Shown here piece by piece: positions 12,800 through 21,211 of a stretch of 64,000 nucleotides of DNA (its first letter is position 1; each line of letters opens with the position of its first letter). The translations under genes and the position numbers were made by a program. Origin of the DNA: Actinoallomurus soli (GTDB lineage Bacteria; Actinomycetota; Actinomycetes; Streptosporangiales; Streptosporangiaceae). Under the pieces are notes generated by a model that was not told the DNA's origin, ran no database searches, and saw only the letters and a program-made list of their open reading frames with translations. Location: contig NZ_JAMXMV010000031.1 in assembly GCF_024055715.1 (NCBI RefSeq), positions 1-64,000 of the forward strand, in the 5' to 3' direction.

Positions 12800-15487
12800 T
12801 CAGGAATCCGCGTCGGCGGGGCCCGACCGCGCGGCGATCAGATCGGCGCGCAGCCTGGCCGCGGCCTCGGCGGGATCCTTCTGGTCCAGGTCGGCGAACG
12901 CCGCGGCCGCGCGCTCGGCACCGGCGATCGCCTCGTCGAACCGCTCCAGGGCGCCGAGGATCCGCGCCTCGTCGAAGTCGACGAGGGCCGTCTCCCAGGC
13001 CAGGGCGGCGGGTTCGTCGGCGGGCAGGCTCGCGAGCGCGGCCCGCGCGCCGGCCATGGCGGTCAGGCCGTCCTCGGCGCTGCCGCTCCACATCACGCAC
13101 AGCGCCCGGCGCCGCAGCGCCTGGACGGTCCCGTACGGGTCGCCGGCCGCGGTCGACGCCTCGGCGGCCGCGGCGAAACGTTCGGCGGCGGTGGCGTCCT
13201 TGTCGAGCCGGCTCAGCAGGTCGCCCGCCTGGACGAGCAGGCGCGCGGCGGCGGACGGCTGGTCGGCGCGCTCGTCCTCGGCGAGACGGGTGAAGGTCTC
13301 GGCGGCGGCGTCGACCTCGCCGAGGTCGCGCTGGGCGTTGGCGAGCAGGTAACGGGTCCGGCGCGCGGCGTCGGCGTCACCGTGCGCCGTGAAGAGCGGT
13401 AGCGCCTCCTCGGCGGTCTCGGCCGCTTCGAGGTACCGACTGGTCTCCAGGTAGGCGACGCACAGGTCCTGGCGCGCGTACGCGGCCTGGTGGTGGGAGC
13501 CCTCGGCGGTGAAGCCCGCGACGGCCTCGACCAGGTCCTCGGCGGCCCGGACGGCGTCCCCGCGGCCCAGCAGGTGACCGCCGCGGACGGCGTACGCGGC
13601 GGCGCGGAGCCCGGCCATGTCCACCGGGGCGTTCGTGATGGCCTCGGTGAGCAGCGCGTCCGCCTCCGCGGCCTCCTCCTCCGCCTCGCTCGCGGCCAGC
13701 CGGCGGCCGAGCAGGAAGGCGGCCTCGGCGAGGACCGCCCGCTGACCGCTCTCGCGGAAGCCGCCGACCGCCCGCCGCAGTACGGGCGTCAGCTCCGCCT
13801 CGCGGCCGGCCGCCCCCAGGACGCGGGCGCGGATCATCTCCTGGTCGCCGAGGTCGTCGGGTTCGGCGGGCGCGGGCCCCTCGTCGAGCAGGGCGAGCGC
13901 GTCGTCGGTGCGGCCCGTCTCGCCGTACGCGGCGGCCAGCCGCCCACGGGCCGCGAGCACCCGCCGGGGATCCGTGCCGTGGGAGTTCAGCCAGGCGTAC
14001 GCGGACTCCAGCAACGGGAGTCCCGCCTCGGCCTGCCCGGTCTGGCAGAGCACCGCGGCGTACCGGCTGGTCGCCGACTGCGCGCTCTCCTCGTCGCCGC
14101 CCTGCGCGTACAGCTCGGCGGACCGCCGCCACAGCTCGATCGCGCCCTGCGGGTCCCCGGTGAGGAGGCGTTCGAGACCCTCACCGTCGACCCGCCGGCC
14201 CCGCTGGACGGCGGAGAGCTCGCCCGCGACCGCGTCGACGCGCCGCCAGGCGGCCAGCGCCGCGGCGAACTCGCGCCGCCTCCAGTGCTCCTCGGCGAGG
14301 TCGAACAGCCGGTCGGCGTCGTCGACGCCGCCGAAGTCCTCCTGCGGTGCCGGTGCCGGGGGCGGCGCCGGGGCGCGGCGCGCGTACGGGGTCAGCGGCA
14401 GGTGGTCGACGAGCGGCTCGGCGTCGAGCAGGTCCCGTACGAGCCGGCCCTGCTCCGGCGTGCCGTTGCGGGCGTCGAAGCGCGCGGCGAGATCCAGGGC
14501 CTCCCTGGTCAGCTCCGCCCGCAGGTCGGCGGCCGGCACCTCGGCGGTGGGCCGGTCGCCGTGCGCGGGCCGCCGTACGCTCACGTCCCCGTGGCCGATC
14601 TCGGCGAGCCGCCGCAGCAGGAGCGCGCCCGCCGCGGCGAACCGCATGCCGTCGTACGGCGTCGGGGCGCGGTCGAGCCAGCCGAGGTGGCGTTCGAGCA
14701 GCTCCAGGCCGCGGGCCTCGTTGCCGGTCCGGGCGCAGAACTCCAGGTGCACGGCGATTCCCCACAGCTCCGACAGCCGGTCCCGCTGCGCGCGGTACGC
14801 GCGCCGGTGCGCGTCGACGGCGGCGTCGAGGCGGCCCGTACGGAGATAGATGGGGAGGAGCTCGGTGAGGATCGTCTGAGGCTGCTCGTCGCAGCCGAGT
14901 TCGCCGCGCAGCAGCGGCTCGGCGAGCGCCATCGCGTCCTCGTCCCGGCCGCGCGCGCCGAGGTAGGCGACCTTGCTGCTGGGGTCGCAGCCCTCGCAGT
15001 CCGACAGGCGGGTGCGCGGGGCGGCGTGCCACCGGGTGTACCACTCCTCGGCCGCCTCCGCGCCGTGGATGTGCTGGGTGACGACGGCCCGGCACATGTA
15101 GACCGGCTGCAGGCCCTCACCGGCGAGCCGGTACCGGCGCTCCATGTCGTCCAGGACCGCGAGCGTACGGTCGAGGGGGATCTCGGGGAACCTCGTGAGC
15201 CCGGTCACGGTCCCCTTGAACCCCCAGAACAGGCGGTGCTCCTCGCCGAGCTCGGGGTTCCGGTCGTAGTCGCTCAGGCAGCGCACGAACACCGCGAACG
15301 CCTTGGCGCGCTCACCGCTCTGGGTGTACTCGTTCCGCAGGTAGTGGCGGATCCGGTACGCGAGGCGCTCGTCGGCGGCCGCCTCGGCCAGCCGCAGCGC
15401 CTCCTCGACCATGATCGTCCGCGCCTGGCCGTACGGCAGCTCGCCGGCACGGCCCAGCACCTCGAACGCCTGCTCGACACTCATCAT
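12800..15487 (-). CDS. Large tetratricopeptide-repeat protein, partner of HSP90
   Basis: About 895 residues, starting at the first of two ATG codons (15487/15484); this ATG overlaps the stop of the HSP90 gene (ATGA), which indicates translational coupling. There is no signal peptide or membrane helix. It consists of helical pairs with the TPR rhythm, clearest after residue 450: EEHWRRREFAAALAAWRRVD, QAAYARQDLCVAYLETSRYL, TRYLLANAQRDLGEVDAAAE and RLLVQAGDLLSRLDKDATAA. The first 350 residues are also helical, with less regular repeats. TPR arrays bind peptides, and eukaryotic HSP90 recruits TPR co-chaperones. A similar role with the adjacent bacterial HSP90 is an inference from context. Confidence 0.85.
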   Translation of the reverse strand: MMSVEQAFEVLGRAGELPYGQARTIMVEEALRLAEAAADERLAYRIRHYLRNEYTQSGERAKAFAVFVRCLSDYDRNPELGEEHRLFWGFKGTVTGLTRFPEIPLDRTLAVLDDMERRYRLAGEGLQPVYMCRAVVTQHIHGAEAAEEWYTRWHAAPRTRLSDCEGCDPSSKVAYLGARGRDEDAMALAEPLLRGELGCDEQPQTILTELLPIYLRTGRLDAAVDAHRRAYRAQRDRLSELWGIAVHLEFCARTGNEARGLELLERHLGWLDRAPTPYDGMRFAAAGALLLRRLAEIGHGDVSVRRPAHGDRPTAEVPAADLRAELTREALDLAARFDARNGTPEQGRLVRDLLDAEPLVDHLPLTPYARRAPAPPPAPAPQEDFGGVDDADRLFDLAEEHWRRREFAAALAAWRRVDAVAGELSAVQRGRRVDGEGLERLLTGDPQGAIELWRRSAELYAQGGDEESAQSATSRYAAVLCQTGQAEAGLPLLESAYAWLNSHGTDPRRVLAARGRLAAAYGETGRTDDALALLDEGPAPAEPDDLGDQEMIRARVLGAAGREAELTPVLRRAVGGFRESGQRAVLAEAAFLLGRRLAASEAEEEAAEADALLTEAITNAPVDMAGLRAAAYAVRGGHLLGRGDAVRAAEDLVEAVAGFTAEGSHHQAAYARQDLCVAYLETSRYLEAAETAEEALPLFTAHGDADAARRTRYLLANAQRDLGEVDAAAETFTRLAEDERADQPSAAARLLVQAGDLLSRLDKDATAAERFAAAAEASTAAGDPYGTVQALRRRALCVMWSGSAEDGLTAMAGARAALASLPADEPAALAWETALVDFDEARILGALERFDEAIAGAERAAAAFADLDQKDPAEAAARLRADLIAARSGPADADS

Positions 15488-17250
15488 TTCTCCGGGGCGG
15501 GGTCGTGGACGGCCCAGTCGAGCAGGCCGAGGAAGGATCGGTTCAGCACGGCGGTGTCGGCGGCCCGCAGCGGGTGGTGACCGAGCAGGAGCGCCTGGCC
15601 GTACAGCGCCTGGACCGCCAGTTCGATCAACGGGGCTTCCGACAGCGCGGTGATGCGCCGGGCCAGCGGATTGCGGTGGTTGAGGACGAGTTGCGGGCGG
15701 TCGCTCACGGCCGCCATGCCCTCCAGCGCGCCGAGCACGCCGGACCACAGCGCGTCGGCGGACTCCCGCGCCTCACGCAGCTCGGCCTGGTGCCGGGCGG
15801 CCCGGCTGGTCAGGTACAGCGCGGGCAGCGAGGCCGGGTCGAAGTCGCGGACGACGACCTCGCAGCCGAGCGAGTCGACGGCCCGCTGCGCGACGGCCAG
15901 GAAGGGCCGCAGCGCCAGCTCGGTCTCCGGGTCGAGTACGCCGAAGTGGGAGGTCAGCTCGGAGGGGTCCAGCGGCCGCAGCACGGCGTCGGGGTCGATG
16001 GCCGGGAGACGTTCGATGATGTCGGTGTCGTAGACGTAGCCGCCGTTGACCAGCGCGACGCCCTGCGCGCCGGACACGGCCGCCAGGCGCCGGAACTCGT
16101 CCACGTCCGCGGTGTAGCGTCCGTCCCGGTGCCGGGTGCGGAACTCCGCCAGGGTCATCGGCCCGTCGGACGTCTCGAACTCCAGCCACCGGTCGACGAT
16201 GCGCAGCATGTCGTCGTCGCGCAGGGCCATCGCCTTGACGCCGAGGTGGTGCAGGCGGAGGAAGGCGCGCAGCTTGGCCGGGTCGGTCTCCGACAGCCGT
16301 ACGAGCCACTGCCGTACCTGCCGGCCCAGCGCGTCGCGGGCGGCGTCGAGCAGCTCGTCCTCGTACAGCGCCTCGCGTCCCGCCGTCGGGCGCAGCTCCC
16401 CGGCGTCCACCACGCAGCGCACGAAGAACGCCCAGTCGGGCAGCAGCCCCTCCACGCCCTCGGCCAGCAGCATCCGCTTCAGGTAGACGCGGTGCGCGCC
16501 GCGCGAGGACGGGGTCACCGGCTGTGGGAGGACGAACGCGACCCCGGTCAGCCCCGCCTCGGGCACCTCCAGGTCGATGACGTCGAACGGCGCGAACCCG
16601 AACAGCCGCCGGCAGTACTCCTCCAGCGCCGCGCGGCGGCGGCCCGGATCGGGGTACGCCGCCCGCCAGGGCGGACCGTCCGCGGTGATCCGCCGCCCGT
16701 CGACCGTCAGCTCGACCGGCAGCAGCTCGCCGTACGTCGCGGCGAGTTCGGTGACGGTCGCGGGCGTGAGCCAGTCGCCCGCGCCGTGCCGGGGCCGCAG
16801 GCTGACGGTGGTACCCGGCTCGTCACGCGTGCCGGGCTCGACCCGGTAGCGGCCGTCGGCGAAGCCGGTCCACCGTACGGCGTCCCCGCCGCGAGCGGAG
16901 CGGGTGACCACGGTGATCTCGTCCGCGACCAGGAACGCCGACAGCAGGCCGATCCCGAACTGGCCGAGGAAGTCGTGCCGGGCCAGGCCCAGCTCGTCAC
17001 GCTTGGACGACCGGCCGATGGTCGCCAGCAGCTCGTGGACCTCCGCCTCGGTCAGGCCGATCCCGTCATCGTGCACGCGGAGCTCGGCCCCGGTCTCGAT
17101 CCGGATCCGTCCCGGCCCGTCGCCGCGCGCGGTGATCGCGTCGACCCCGTTCTGCAGCAGCTCCCGCAGGTAGACGCGGGGACTGGAGTACAGGTGCCTG
17201 CTCAGCAGGTCGACGACGCCGCGCAGATCGACTTGGAACGCCTGGTCCAC
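15484..17250 (-). CDS. HSP90-family ATPase chaperone
   Basis: A 588-residue protein with GTG start, shorter than ordinary HtpG (about 620-640). The N-terminal GHKL ATP-binding site is intact: LYSSPRVYLRELLQNGVDAI (N box with catalytic Glu), ELRVHDDGIGLTEAEV (G1) and HDFLGQFGIGLLSAF (G2 lid). The middle domain includes GVAFVLPQPVTPSSRGAHRV then YLKRMLLAEGVEGLLPDWAF, with the Arg that usually contacts ATP probable in REALYEDEL. The C-terminal dimerisation part ends DWAVHDPAPEK, without an MEEVD-like tail. It is the first gene of a minus-strand operon with the TPR and cupin genes. It belongs to the divergent actinobacterial HSP90 group rather than canonical HtpG. Confidence 0.9.
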   Translation of the reverse strand: MDQAFQVDLRGVVDLLSRHLYSSPRVYLRELLQNGVDAITARGDGPGRIRIETGAELRVHDDGIGLTEAEVHELLATIGRSSKRDELGLARHDFLGQFGIGLLSAFLVADEITVVTRSARGGDAVRWTGFADGRYRVEPGTRDEPGTTVSLRPRHGAGDWLTPATVTELAATYGELLPVELTVDGRRITADGPPWRAAYPDPGRRRAALEEYCRRLFGFAPFDVIDLEVPEAGLTGVAFVLPQPVTPSSRGAHRVYLKRMLLAEGVEGLLPDWAFFVRCVVDAGELRPTAGREALYEDELLDAARDALGRQVRQWLVRLSETDPAKLRAFLRLHHLGVKAMALRDDDMLRIVDRWLEFETSDGPMTLAEFRTRHRDGRYTADVDEFRRLAAVSGAQGVALVNGGYVYDTDIIERLPAIDPDAVLRPLDPSELTSHFGVLDPETELALRPFLAVAQRAVDSLGCEVVVRDFDPASLPALYLTSRAARHQAELREARESADALWSGVLGALEGMAAVSDRPQLVLNHRNPLARRITALSEAPLIELAVQALYGQALLLGHHPLRAADTAVLNRSFLGLLDWAVHDPAPEK

Positions 17251-17402
17251 CCCGGTGACCTCTCATCGGTCGGCATTGCTGCCGATCACCCTAACGGCGA
17301 CCTATCGGACCCGCTCTCCAATATCACGAGACGGCGGAGATCGGCTCCGTGTCGGGCCTGTGGCGGCGGGTAGGGGTGCCCTGACCAGGGAGGAGGCCGA
17401 GA

Positions 17403-17591
17403 ATGACAGAGCAGCACGGTCCCGAGGGCGCCGAGCGCGGCACCGCCGAAGAGGCCACCGGAACACCGCTCACGCCGACGGAGGAAGAGGCCGAGCAGCA
17501 CCCGGCCGGGGACGCGCCCGGCGAGGAGGACCGGTCACCGGGCGGCGGCACCGCCCGGCCGGAGGATCTCAGCCCCGACGACTTCGAGTAA
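17403..17591 (+). CDS. Small acidic, Pro/Thr/Glu-rich protein
   Basis: A 62-residue, very acidic and probably disordered protein (EEATGTPLTPTEEEAEQHPA; ending RPEDLSPDDFE). It starts 4-5 nt after a GGAGGAGG-type ribosome binding site, which supports its being translated. There is no membrane segment or cysteine. It lies between the divergent HSP90 operon and the convergent SDR gene. Function unknown. Confidence 0.6.
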   Translation: MTEQHGPEGAERGTAEEATGTPLTPTEEEAEQHPAGDAPGEEDRSPGGGTARPEDLSPDDFE

Positions 17592-17632
17592 GCCCGAAGG
17601 GCTGGAAGTGTCCGCTATTGCGGGTATGTGCG

Positions 17633-18586
17633 TCAGCTGTGGACGTGGTGCGGGGCCCAGATCTCCTCGGCGCGGGCGCTGGCCTGCGGGGTGAAGTAGT
17701 CGCCGGTCGCGAGGTCCTCGAGCAGCGTGGGGTGCTGCGGGCTCCAGCCGACGAGTGCTCGGGTTTGGTCGCTGGAGACGGGGACGTCGAGGGAGAAGAA
17801 CGTGGCCAGGAACGGGTTGCCGAGGTGTTCGGCGGCCTGTTCGAGGGTCAGTGACCTGGTGGGGATGCCGAGGGTGCGCCCGATCTGCTGCGCGATGCTC
17901 TCGATCGTGACGGCGCTTTCTCCGGCGCCGTGCAGCACGCTGCCGGCGGGGGTGTTCTCGAGCGCGAGCCGGAACAGGCGGGCGGCGTCGAGGCGGTGGA
18001 CGGCGGGCCAGCGGTTGGCGCCGTCGCCGATGTAGGCCGAGACGCCCGCCCGGCGTGCGGCCGCGATCAGGGCCGGGATGAATCCGTAGTCGCCCGGGCC
18101 GTGCACGGTCGGGGCCAGGCGTACGACGCCGGCGCGGACGCCGTGGTCGGCGAAGGCCAGGCAGGTCTGCTCGCCGGGGATGCGGAAGGCGGCGACCGAG
18201 TCGGGGTCCGGGGCGTCGTGCTCGGTGCTCAGGCGGCCGGGCTTGACCACCAAGGTGCCTGAGGTGCTGACGAACGGCTTGCCCGATCCGGCCAGCGCCT
18301 GGCCGAGCGCGTCGATCGCGGCGCAGTCGCGGCGGATGAGCGCCTCCGTGTCGGCGAAGTTCCCGCCGAAGGCCAGGTGCACGACGCCATCGGCGGCCGC
18401 CGCGCCGTCGCGCAGGCTCGCGAGGTCATCCAGGGAGCCGTGGTGCGGTGTGGCGCCGAGTGCGGAGAGCCGGGCGGCGGCGGCCTCGGAGCGGGCGAGG
18501 CCGGTGACGGTATGGCCGGCCGCGATGAGCTCGGCGACGACGGCGGGGCCGGTCTGGCCGGAGCCGCCGGTGAGGAAGACATGCAT
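17633..18586 (-). CDS. NAD(P)-dependent epimerase/dehydratase-like SDR
   Basis: A 317-residue extended/atypical SDR. The N-terminal MHVFLTGGSGQTGPAVVAEL gives the TGxxGxxG nucleotide-binding loop, DGVVHLAFGGNF follows at about 65-78, VSTSGTLVV contains the catalytic Ser region, and RLAPTVHGPGDYGFIPALIA is typical of the NmrA/epimerase-like group. The usual Tyr-x3-Lys is not obvious near residue 130, so catalysis may differ or the protein may act as a redox sensor. It is divergent from a TetR gene with matching operators between them (18603-18665). Confidence 0.85.
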   Translation of the reverse strand: MHVFLTGGSGQTGPAVVAELIAAGHTVTGLARSEAAAARLSALGATPHHGSLDDLASLRDGAAAADGVVHLAFGGNFADTEALIRRDCAAIDALGQALAGSGKPFVSTSGTLVVKPGRLSTEHDAPDPDSVAAFRIPGEQTCLAFADHGVRAGVVRLAPTVHGPGDYGFIPALIAAARRAGVSAYIGDGANRWPAVHRLDAARLFRLALENTPAGSVLHGAGESAVTIESIAQQIGRTLGIPTRSLTLEQAAEHLGNPFLATFFSLDVPVSSDQTRALVGWSPQHPTLLEDLATGDYFTPQASARAEEIWAPHHVHS

Positions 18587-18602
18587 GAGAGCTCCCGTTT
18601 AA

Positions 18603-18665
18603 CGCCATTGACTGGCGCTACTTAGCGCCAGTGAGTGACTCTAAGGTAGCGCCACTCACTGGCGC
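18603..18665. promoter_or_regulatory. Two TetR operators, CGCCA-N5-TGGCG
   Basis: Site 1 is CGCCA-TTGAC-TGGCG at 18603-18617. Site 2 is GCGCCA-CTCAC-TGGCGC at 18649-18665 (core at 18650-18664). Between them the everted arms ACTGGCGCTA and TAGCGCCAGT (18611-18632) make another 10-bp palindrome. The spacing of the two cores, 47 bp, allows binding of two dimers between the divergent SDR and tetR genes. Confidence 0.75.
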
Positions 18666-18706
18666 AACCGGTGTGGGTGACGGACCCGGCGCGATAAGCT
18701 CGCGGC

Positions 18707-19297
18707 GTGCCACGCAGCGGAGAGGACGCGCGCCGCCGCCTTCAGCAGGCGGCTCTGGAGCTGTATCGGGAGCGCGGATTCGAGGAGACCACTGCGGCGC
18801 AGATCGCCGCGCGAGCCGGGCTGAACCCGCGCACGTTCTTCCGGCACTACCCGGACAAACGCGAGGTGCTCTTCGACGGCGAAGCCGACCTGCGCGCCGC
18901 GCTGGTGCGGGAGGTGGCCGAGGCGCCCCAGGACCTGGCGCCGTTCGAGGTGCTGCTCGCCGCGTTCCGCACGGCCGCCCGGATCCTGGAGGACAACCGC
19001 CCGTTCTCCGAACCGCGTCTGCAGATCATCGCCGCGACCCCGGCCCTGCGCGAACGCGAACTGGCCAAGCACGCCTCGATCATCGAGGCCCTGGCACAAG
19101 CGCTGCGCCGGCGCGGCCAGAACGACCGGCTGGCGGCCCTGGCCGCCCAAGCCGGCTGGGCGACCTTCCAGGCGGCGGCCGACGCGTGGATCGAGGACCC
19201 GTCGCAAAGCCTGCAGGCGCACCTGGACCAGGCCTTCGACGACCTGCACACCCTGTCCGCGGCCACCCGACCGGGCCTTACGTGCCCTGAGAACTGA
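18707..19297 (+). CDS. TetR-family transcriptional regulator
   Basis: A 196-residue protein with GTG start. Its helix-turn-helix reads ALELYRERGFEETTAAQIAA then RAGLNPRTFFRHYPDKREVL, with the FFRHYPDK signature. The all-helical ligand domain ends in a short tail. The divergent SDR gene and two CGCCA-N5-TGGCG sites in front of it suggest autoregulation and control of the SDR. The inducer is unknown. After the gene, 19320-19400 contains two near-identical copies of GGGTCCAGCC-GCTCTCT separated by about 45 bp, of unknown meaning. Confidence 0.9.
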   Translation: MPRSGEDARRRLQQAALELYRERGFEETTAAQIAARAGLNPRTFFRHYPDKREVLFDGEADLRAALVREVAEAPQDLAPFEVLLAAFRTAARILEDNRPFSEPRLQIIAATPALRERELAKHASIIEALAQALRRRGQNDRLAALAAQAGWATFQAAADAWIEDPSQSLQAHLDQAFDDLHTLSAATRPGLTCPEN

Positions 19298-19441
19298 GAT
19301 TCTCACGTGAGCGGCCGGGGCGGGTGCGGGTCCAGCCACTCTCTGAGCGGAGGCGGTGAGCGGCGGGTGGGTCCAGCCGCTCTCTGCTGTGAAACCCGAT
19401 CGGCCAGTCGGTCCGCGCCCGCTGACCCGTGAGGCCCGCTC

Positions 19442-19870
19442 TCACCTGCGGCTCGGCTCGCCACCCCCGTAGTCGCCGTCATTCCCGCCAGGCCGCAGCC
19501 GATGCACGCGCCGGCCGGCGGGCCGGGGTCCGGTGACGGCCTCCGGCTCGTCCGTGCCGGCCTCGAGGGTGGCGATGCGGAGACGCGCCGCCTCGATCTG
19601 CCGCCGCAGGTGGCGGACCTCCTGCTCGAGCTCGAGGACCCGGCGGATCGCCGTCAGGGTCATTCCCTCGTCGGCGAGGCGGACGACGTACTGCACGCGG
19701 TCGATCTCCCGCCTGGAGTAGCGGCGCTGACCGCCCGTGGAGCGCTGGGGGCGGACGACGCCGTACTCATCCAGCCGCCGCAGGAACGCCTGCTGGACGT
19801 CGAGCATCCCCGCGACCTGCCCGACCGAGTACAGCGGCGCGTGCTCATCGTCGATGGGCAGTGATCCCAT
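19442..19870 (-). CDS. hspR: MerR-family regulator, HspR-like
   Basis: A 142-residue protein preceded by a GGAGGAG ribosome binding site. The winged HTH is YSVGQVAGMLDVQQAFLRRL, then DEYGVVRPQRSTGGQRRYSR, where the P-x-R-S-x-GGQRRYS stretch is that of HspR-type MerR proteins. A dimerisation coiled coil (LELEQEVRHLRRQIEAARLR) follows, and the C-terminus is disordered. There are no cysteines for metal sensing. Placed 69 bp downstream of the hsp20 gene on the same strand, it probably represses that heat-shock gene. I found no classical HAIR repeat (CTTGAGT-N7-ACTCAAG) upstream, so its operator may differ. The gene symbol is given on family resemblance. Confidence 0.75.
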   Translation of the reverse strand: MGSLPIDDEHAPLYSVGQVAGMLDVQQAFLRRLDEYGVVRPQRSTGGQRRYSRREIDRVQYVVRLADEGMTLTAIRRVLELEQEVRHLRRQIEAARLRIATLEAGTDEPEAVTGPRPAGRRVHRLRPGGNDGDYGGGEPSRR

Positions 19871-19894
19871 GGCGCTCCTCCCTTGGACGACGAA

Positions 19895-19922
19895 GGGGTG
19901 GGCGCCGTGACGCGCCCACCCC
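19895..19922. terminator. Hairpin between hsp20 and merR
   Basis: GGGGTGGGCG (19895-19904) and CGCCCACCCC (19913-19922) form a perfect 10-bp stem in the hsp20-merR gap. It may reduce read-through from the abundant hsp20 mRNA into the regulator gene or stabilise the hsp20 message. Confidence 0.6.
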
Positions 19923-19939
19923 GTCGGCGACCGGCCCGA

Positions 19940-20374
19940 TCAGCGGACGATCGCCTTCTGCTCCGACGTCTGCACCTCGATCTTGCGCGGCTTGGCCTGC
20001 TCCAGCACGGGGATGCGGACCGCGAGCACGCCGTTGTTGTACGCGGCGTCGATGCGCTCGGCGTCCAGGTGCTCGGAGAGATAGACCCGCCGGGTGAACG
20101 TGCCCATGGGACGCTCCCGTACGAAGACCCGGTCGTCCTCGGCGAACTCCTCTTCGCGCTTGGCGCTGACCGTGAGGACCCCGCGGTCGACCGTGACCTC
20201 GATCGAGTCCGGGTCGGCGCCGGGCACGTCGAACCGGAGCACCACGTCGTCCTTGCGCCGGATGCCGTCCATCGGCATGACCGCGCCGCCGGACTGTCCG
20301 AGGGCCTGCCGGGTGAGCCGGTCGAACTGTCGTTCGAACTCCTGCACGAATGGGTCGATCGACGTCAGCAGCAT
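19940..20374 (-). CDS. Hsp20 small heat-shock protein
   Basis: A 144-residue alpha-crystallin-type holdase that binds unfolding proteins without ATP. The alpha-crystallin domain spans about residues 35-130: VVLRFDVPGADPDSIEVTVD, then GVLTVSAKREEEF, the loop RERPMGTFTRRVYLSEHLDA, and NNGVLAVRIPVLEQAKPRKI with the A-x-x-x-n-GVL signature. The C-terminus ends KAIVR. ATG 20374 follows GGAGGTGG at the correct distance. A merR/hspR-like gene lies immediately downstream, consistent with heat-shock regulation. Confidence 0.92.
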   Translation of the reverse strand: MLLTSIDPFVQEFERQFDRLTRQALGQSGGAVMPMDGIRRKDDVVLRFDVPGADPDSIEVTVDRGVLTVSAKREEEFAEDDRVFVRERPMGTFTRRVYLSEHLDAERIDAAYNNGVLAVRIPVLEQAKPRKIEVQTSEQKAIVR

Positions 20375-20832
20375 CGCGAACCACCTCCGAAGATCTGCAC
20401 GTACGTTGTGCCGCCGACTGGAGAAAACCTCCAACTCGATTTCTATCTTCCCTCTCACCGTGTCGGCAGCAACTAGCGCTCAGGACAGATGTCTCTCACC
20501 GCGTTCCCGCAGCTCGCGGCCGGGTCTCGTTCCGGTTGGCGCCGGATGCGGTGCCTGGTTCTGGGAGTCGGGCTTGGGGTTCCGATGAACCGTCGACGTC
20601 GATGAGCTGCTCATTGCTCGGGGGCACGCGCGGAGGCTCCGCCAAAAGGGACACCAGGGGTGCCCCCCGCGTTCGGGGGGGTCTCCTCTCAGTAGATTTT
20701 GTCTACTCTCGGTAGACGGCGCAGAACGCGATGTCCCCAGGGGGACGCTGGGGGTGCTCCGCACGGCTGCGCGGGGGATCACCGGGGACCCGGTCACTCG
20801 GAGTGGCGCGCGCCGGGCGCGGAGGCGGCGGA
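20375..20832. other. Intergenic region upstream of hsp20 with several dyads
   Basis: About 460 bp without a supported gene. TGGAG-AAAAC-CTCCA (20419-20433) is an inverted repeat close to the hsp20 start and a candidate regulator site. CCCCCC-GCGTTC-GGGGGG (20663-20680) and GTCTAC-TCTCG-GTAGAC (20701-20717) are hairpins near the 3' end of the ATPase-like gene; a TAGATTTTGTCTA dyad overlaps the latter. They may form its terminator region. Confidence 0.45.
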
Positions 20833-21201
20833 TCATCGCGGCCCCCGAAGTTCGGCCGGCTCGGCGGCCGTCAGGATGATGCCGGACGCCGGAACGATGA
20901 CGTGCACGGTCTTGCCGTGCTCGGTGTAGGTCGGCCACCAGGCGAGGGCGTGCTGATCGATGATGACTAAGCCACGGCCGTTCTCGGCGAGCAGGCCGCC
21001 CATCTGTCGAGCGGACAGGGGCTCCGGATCGGGGTCGCTGACGGCCAGGTGCAGGTATCGGTCGGTGACGGCGACCTCGACACTTATCGGCCGAATGTCG
21101 TCCGGCCACGGATGCAGGGCCGTCGCCGCGCGTACGGCGTTGGTGGTCAGCTCGGACGCCAGCAGAGCGATGTCGTACGGGTCGTAGGGAGGGCCGGACA
21201 C
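20833..21201 (-). CDS. HATPase_c anti-sigma-type ATP-binding protein (short)
   Basis: A 122-residue protein with GTG start. It has the N box IALLASELTTNAVRAATAL, a G1-like strand-loop YLHLAVSDPDPEPLSARQMG and the G2 stretch LAENGRGLVIIDQHALAWWP, as in RsbW/SpoIIAB-related proteins that are numerous in actinomycetes and usually sit beside Xre/DUF397 genes. The N-terminal strand-helix before the N box is nearly absent, making it 20-30 residues shorter than usual. It starts only 10 bp from the divergent Xre gene, which is itself truncated, so a deletion may have trimmed the locus. Confidence 0.75.
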   Translation of the reverse strand: MSGPPYDPYDIALLASELTTNAVRAATALHPWPDDIRPISVEVAVTDRYLHLAVSDPDPEPLSARQMGGLLAENGRGLVIIDQHALAWWPTYTEHGKTVHVIVPASGIILTAAEPAELRGPR

Positions 21202-21211
21202 GGAGACACCT

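Noticed and set aside
20375-20480. HspR HAIR operator upstream of hsp20
   Set aside because: No CTTGAGT-N7-ACTCAAG or close variant could be found on either strand.
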